Part shown: piece after piece, positions 61,042-64,000 of the stretch
Layout: every line of letters begins with the position of its first letter
How positions within the stretch are numbered: the stretch's first letter is position 1
Assembly (NCBI GenBank): GCA_963777725.1
Contig: CAVZRR010000009.1
Coordinates: 22,679-86,678, forward strand
From: RPQJ01 sp963777725
GTDB taxonomy: Bacteria > Pseudomonadota > Gammaproteobacteria > Steroidobacterales > Steroidobacteraceae
DNA: 64,000 nucleotides
Direction of reading: 5' to 3'
Notes under the pieces: generated by a model
Database searches by the model: none
Told to the model about the DNA's origin: nothing
What the model saw: only the letters and a program-made list of their open reading frames with translations
Position numbers and translations under genes: made by a program

Positions 61042-63021
61042 ATGTCATTCCTGCGGGAACTGCAGCGTCGTAACGTCGCCCGGGTGGCGGTGCTCTACGT
61101 TGCGTCGAGCTGGCTGATCCTGCAGACGGTCGAGACCATCGGCTCATTGCTCGGCCTCCCAGACTGGGTCGGCAAATTGGCCTTGCTCGCCCTCGGCGTG
61201 GGCCTGCCAGTCGCCCTCGGCATTTCATGGACGTACGAGCTGACTCCCGAAGGCCTGAAGCGGGATAGCGCAGTACCGCGCAGCGAGTCGCACCGGCACG
61301 ACAATGCTCAGCGCCTCAACGTGATCACGCTCGTCGTGGCCGTCCTCGCCATCCTGACGGTCGCGCTCGATCGATTCCTGCCGGCCGGAGGCGCCCATCG
61401 ACCGGTCGCGGCCGTCGCGACCGATGGCAGTGAAGGCGCGGTCAACGCAGCCGCTCCCATCGCGACCGACGTGGCCGCCCGCCCCGCGACCGGGATCGCC
61501 GTGCTGCCTTTCGCGAACATGAGCTCGGACCCCGAGCAGGATTTCTTCTCCGACGGCGTCACTGAGGAAGTCCTCAATCTGCTCGCCAACGTCGACGGCC
61601 TCAGGGTCACGTCCCGGACTTCGTCGTTCTCGTTCAAGGGACAGGCGATCGACCTGCCGACGATTGCGCGCAGGCTCGGCGTCAGTCACGTGGTCGAGGG
61701 CAGCGTCCGCAAGGCTGGGGATCGCGTGCGCGTGACGGCGCAGCTGATCGACGTCGCGTCGGACACGCACCTGTGGTCCGAGACCTACGAGCGCAAGCTC
61801 GATGACGTCTTCGCCATCCAGGCAGACATCGCCGGGCACATCGCCCGGGCGTTGCAGATTGCGCTCGGTGCCGACGATATCGCGTCGATCGGCCGGCCCC
61901 CGACCGTCGACATCGAGTCCTGGCAGCGTTTCCTGCAGGCGCGGTACAAGTTGCGCAACCGCAAGTCGGCGGTCGACCTGGATGAGGTACTGGCGCTCGT
62001 CGATGCAGCGATCGAGCGCGATGCGAACTTTGCGCGCGCGCACTCGCTGCGCGCACTCGCGCTGCTGCTGCGGCCGGCGTGGCAGCACGGACAGGTCACC
62101 TTCGAGGCACAACGCTTGAACCCGCCCACCGGCGAGGAGACGGTTGACCGCGAGGCCATGTGGTCGCAAGCGCTGGTCGCGGCGAATCGGGCCCTGGAAC
62201 TCGATCCGGGACTCGGCGAGCCGTACGCCGTCCGGGCATTGCACGCCCAGGGGCACAATCTGTACGGTGAGGCGTATCGCAACTTCCGGGAGGCTGTAGC
62301 ACGCTCGCCGTCGAACCCCGAGCTGCGCAACTGGTTTGGCGGCTTCCTGATGGACGCCGGCTACCTGCAGGCGGGTTGGGCGGAGCGACAGCGCGCAGGC
62401 GAACTCGACCCCTTGTCGCCGTTGATCGCATGGCACGTCGGGTACGCGGCGCTGGTCATGGGACGGCCCGACATCATCGAGGCGTACACGGCGAAAGCTC
62501 TCGAGAACGGCTGGGAGGGTCCCGAGCCGGTCGCGCTGGAGGGCGGTGGAGCCAGCGAGCGCGGCGATATCGATCGCGCCGAAAAATTGTGGATCAAGGC
62601 TTTCCCGCATCGCGCGGAGCAGATCCGAATGTCGGTCAAGGCCGTCAAGAGTCGCCATGTCGATGCCGCGACCGCGGACATGCTCGCAACGCTCGCTCCC
62701 TACGGCCCGCCCGGTATCGCGCGCTTCGCAGTGCAGGCCCTGAGCAAGGATGTGGATGGCGCCTTGGCGACGATCGAGGGCACGCTGGATCCGGCTTCGC
62801 TGCGCAAGGCGGACGGCAGCGGCGGCCCCGTCCGGTCCCGTGGCGGCGACGGGATCGGCAGCGTCCTTCGCGCAGACTGGTGGATGCCGGAATCCGCTGC
62901 GATGCGTCGGGATCCCCGCTTTGCAGAGATCATGCGCGACATCGGGCTCGTCGACTTCTGGCAGGAGTTCGGCTGGCCGGACAAGTGCAAGCCGGTACAG
63001 GGCGGCGTGCGGTGTGAGTAA
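61042..63021 (+). CDS. Membrane TolB_N-TPR protein
   Basis: A 659-residue protein. Three hydrophobic segments lie in the first 112 residues (NVARVAVLYVASSWLILQTV, LALLALGVGLPVALGISWTY, ITLVVAVLAILTVALDRF). The TolB amino-terminal-like domain follows (about 150-270: IAVLPFANMSSDPEQDFFSD ... LWSETYERKLDDVFAIQADI), then TPR repeats to the C-terminus (for example EPYAVRALHAQGHNLYGEAY). This is a paralogue of the TIR-TolB_N-TPR protein at 3654, with membrane helices in place of the TIR domain. The same family is often fused to adenylate cyclase or CadC-type domains. A sensory role is likely but unproven. ATG at 61042. Confidence 0.85.
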   Translation: MSFLRELQRRNVARVAVLYVASSWLILQTVETIGSLLGLPDWVGKLALLALGVGLPVALGISWTYELTPEGLKRDSAVPRSESHRHDNAQRLNVITLVVAVLAILTVALDRFLPAGGAHRPVAAVATDGSEGAVNAAAPIATDVAARPATGIAVLPFANMSSDPEQDFFSDGVTEEVLNLLANVDGLRVTSRTSSFSFKGQAIDLPTIARRLGVSHVVEGSVRKAGDRVRVTAQLIDVASDTHLWSETYERKLDDVFAIQADIAGHIARALQIALGADDIASIGRPPTVDIESWQRFLQARYKLRNRKSAVDLDEVLALVDAAIERDANFARAHSLRALALLLRPAWQHGQVTFEAQRLNPPTGEETVDREAMWSQALVAANRALELDPGLGEPYAVRALHAQGHNLYGEAYRNFREAVARSPSNPELRNWFGGFLMDAGYLQAGWAERQRAGELDPLSPLIAWHVGYAALVMGRPDIIEAYTAKALENGWEGPEPVALEGGGASERGDIDRAEKLWIKAFPHRAEQIRMSVKAVKSRHVDAATADMLATLAPYGPPGIARFAVQALSKDVDGALATIEGTLDPASLRKADGSGGPVRSRGGDGIGSVLRADWWMPESAAMRRDPRFAEIMRDIGLVDFWQEFGWPDKCKPVQGGVRCE

Positions 63022-63023
63022 GA

Positions 63024-63043
63024 GGTGCCGGTGTTACGGTTGC
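63024..63043. repeat. REP-like 20-mer, left of the RAYT gene
   Basis: GGTGCCGGTGTTACGGTTGC lies two bases after the TolB_N-TPR gene's stop. The reverse complement occurs perfectly at 63911 and 63977, on the other side of the transposase gene. Confidence 0.92.
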
Positions 63044-63132
63044 AGTTAATGCGCGGATCCGACTGATTCTCGACGAGCGCCGGCGGCCCGTGCCGGCCAC
63101 GATCGGACCCTCGATCGTGCGGGGGTTCGCCG

Positions 63133-63900
63133 ATGCCGCGACCGCGTCGTCTTCACGTGCCGGGCGGCCTGTACCACGCGGTGCTGCGTGGCAATCACCG
63201 CAAGGCCATCTTCGGCCACGGCGACGACTACCTGCACTTCGAGGAAATCGTGGCACGCGCGCTGGAGCGCTATGGGGCCGAGTTGCTCGCCTATTGCTGG
63301 ATGACGAACCACGTCCACCTGTTCGAGCGTCGGTACCGGGCGCGGCTGGTGGACGCGAATCGCTACCTGCTGGCACTGGTGCGCTACATCCACCTCAACC
63401 CGGTCCGCGCGTGCATGGTGGCCGACCCGCGCGACCATCGGTGGAGCAGCCATCGCGCCTACCTCGGGGCACCCTGCCCGGGCTGGCTGCGCATCGAACC
63501 GGTGCTGGCGGTGTTCGGTTCGTCGCCAGACGCGGCTCGCGCGGCGTACCGGCGGTTCATGAATGAGGTGCCCGACGATGCGGACCGTGACGCGATCACT
63601 CCCAATGCTCGTCGTGGCGCCGCACACCATCCCGAGATCGGATCGCCCGCGCGGGCACGCGAACCCGGAAGCCACGCCGTGCCGCGCGACTTGGCTGCGA
63701 TCATTGCGGCGGTCGCGGCCGAACGCGGCGTGGCAGTGGATGTCTTGCTGTCGAAGCGGCGACACCCCGCGCTGGTGAAGGCGAGGAAGGAGATCGCGCG
63801 TCTTGCGCTGGCCGAAGGAGCCGCGAATCTTTCGCAGGTCGCGCGTCAGTTGAACCGCGCGCCCACGACGCTCAGCGGGCTGCTCCGCAACGATCGGTGA
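63133..63900 (+). CDS. REP-associated tyrosine transposase (RAYT), internally shortened
   Basis: A 255-residue HUH-type Y1 transposase. Start PRRLHVPGGLYHAVLRGNHR is typical. The HUH pair is H60-V-H62 in YCWMTNHVHL, and the catalytic Tyr is probably Y85 in RYIHLNPVRA. In the family the HUH pair and the Tyr are usually about 50-60 residues apart; here they are about 25 apart, and MTNHVHL joins directly to FERRYRARLV, so roughly 30-37 residues are missing in frame. The C-terminal region (RDLAAIIAAVAAERGVAVDV ... LNRAPTTLSGLLR) is a DnaA-like helix-turn-helix. RAYTs nick and mobilise REP sequences; this one is probably inactive or altered. REP-like repeats flank it. Confidence 0.88.
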   Translation: MPRPRRLHVPGGLYHAVLRGNHRKAIFGHGDDYLHFEEIVARALERYGAELLAYCWMTNHVHLFERRYRARLVDANRYLLALVRYIHLNPVRACMVADPRDHRWSSHRAYLGAPCPGWLRIEPVLAVFGSSPDAARAAYRRFMNEVPDDADRDAITPNARRGAAHHPEIGSPARAREPGSHAVPRDLAAIIAAVAAERGVAVDVLLSKRRHPALVKARKEIARLALAEGAANLSQVARQLNRAPTTLSGLLRNDR

Positions 63901-63910
63901 GACGGTTGCC

Positions 63911-63930
63911 GCAACCGTAACACCGGCACC
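63911..63930. repeat. REP-like 20-mer, right of the RAYT gene (inverted)
   Basis: Exact reverse complement of the copy at 63024, ten bases after the transposase stop codon. Confidence 0.92.
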
Positions 63931-63934
63931 TTCT

Positions 63935-63967
63935 AAAAAAAGAAGCCCCGCTTTCGCGGGGCTTCTT
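63935..63967 (-). terminator. Rho-independent terminator (minus strand)
   Basis: Stem of 12 bases (63940-63951 and 63956-63967, GAAGCCCCGC type) with loop TTTC. On the minus strand it is followed by a T-run (the AAAAAA at 63935-63940 on the plus strand), so it should end a minus-strand transcript entering from beyond 64000. No T-run exists in the plus direction. Confidence 0.8.
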
Positions 63968-63976
63968 CGTGTTACC

Positions 63977-63996
63977 GCAACCGTAACACCGGCACC
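63977..63996. repeat. REP-like 20-mer, far-right copy
   Basis: A second copy in the same orientation as 63911, with the terminator hairpin between them. The pair and hairpin together look like a compound REP element. Confidence 0.92.
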
Positions 63997-64000
63997 TGTT

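Noticed and set aside
63935..63967. Terminator for the RAYT gene
   Set aside because: In the plus direction the hairpin is not followed by a T-run; the T-run lies on the minus strand, so it ends a transcript from outside the window.
1..64000. tRNA, rRNA and riboswitch genes
   Set aside because: No T-loop (GGTTCGAATCC-type) with matching acceptor stems, no 16S/23S motifs and no recognisable riboswitch cores were seen on reading both strands.

Overview
The window is GC-rich chromosomal DNA, tightly packed with genes on both strands, with short intergenic gaps and many 1-4 base start/stop overlaps. The gene set is that of a Gram-negative gammaproteobacterium: TolC, Kdo transferase, Kdo kinase and a heptosyltransferase for lipopolysaccharide, GlnE, SlyX, the YqjD/YqjE/YqjK trio, YgbA, RarD and a TonB-dependent receptor. 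High GC, a wax ester/diacylglycerol acyltransferase, a class I HMG-CoA reductase and REP/RAYT elements suggest something near Xanthomonadales, Steroidobacterales or Nevskiales. That placement is inference. I saw no rRNA, tRNA, CRISPR array, integrase or prophage.

Layout, left to right. 0-5.5 kb: the end of a lipoprotein gene, a Crp/Fnr regulator, a secreted cyanovirin-N-homology protein, a membrane GGDEF protein and a TIR-TolB_N-TPR gene carrying a frameshift. 5.5-15.2 kb: a basic protein, a TonB receptor paired with a large lipoprotein, a SulP transporter, an alpha/beta hydrolase, and a wax ester synthase bracketed by two near-identical 65-67 bp perfect or near-perfect palindromes. 15.2-21 kb: a two-gene unit, SIR2-TIR followed by nSTAND NTPase-TM-TPR with ATGA overlap, then HMG-CoA reductase. 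This is the best candidate for an undescribed signalling or defence system. 21-32.4 kb: a ChaA-like exchanger, AlaX, cytochrome c, a Gcr-type membrane protein, the yqjDEK trio, a peptide transporter, SlyX, a thioesterase and a MOSC protein. 32.4-41 kb: a PAS-GGDEF-EAL protein, PCMT, TolC and LPS inner-core genes, ending in an unusual inverted heptamer repeat. 41-50.7 kb: GlnE, transporters, Apt, a nitroreductase, and a small ORF behind a sigma-54-like promoter. 50.7-61 kb: an exported enzyme region with a GlyGly-CTERM metzincin, an S9 peptidase, two PQQ-propeller dehydrogenases, a haem-c/beta-propeller protein and a DAPG-hydrolase-like protein. 61-64 kb: a TolB_N-TPR membrane protein and a REP-associated tyrosine transposase (RAYT) flanked by inverted REP-like 20-mers.

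Three themes link these regions. First, TIR and TPR signalling proteins recur: TIR-TolB_N-TPR, SIR2-TIR/nSTAND-TPR and TM-TolB_N-TPR. Second, palindromic repeats sharing the head GGTGCCGGTG lie around the wax ester synthase gene, around the RAYT gene, and inside the signal-peptide codons of a propeller protein. Third, at least three, probably four, +1 frameshifts disrupt otherwise well-conserved genes. They are either assembly errors or recent decay, and read-level checking would decide which.
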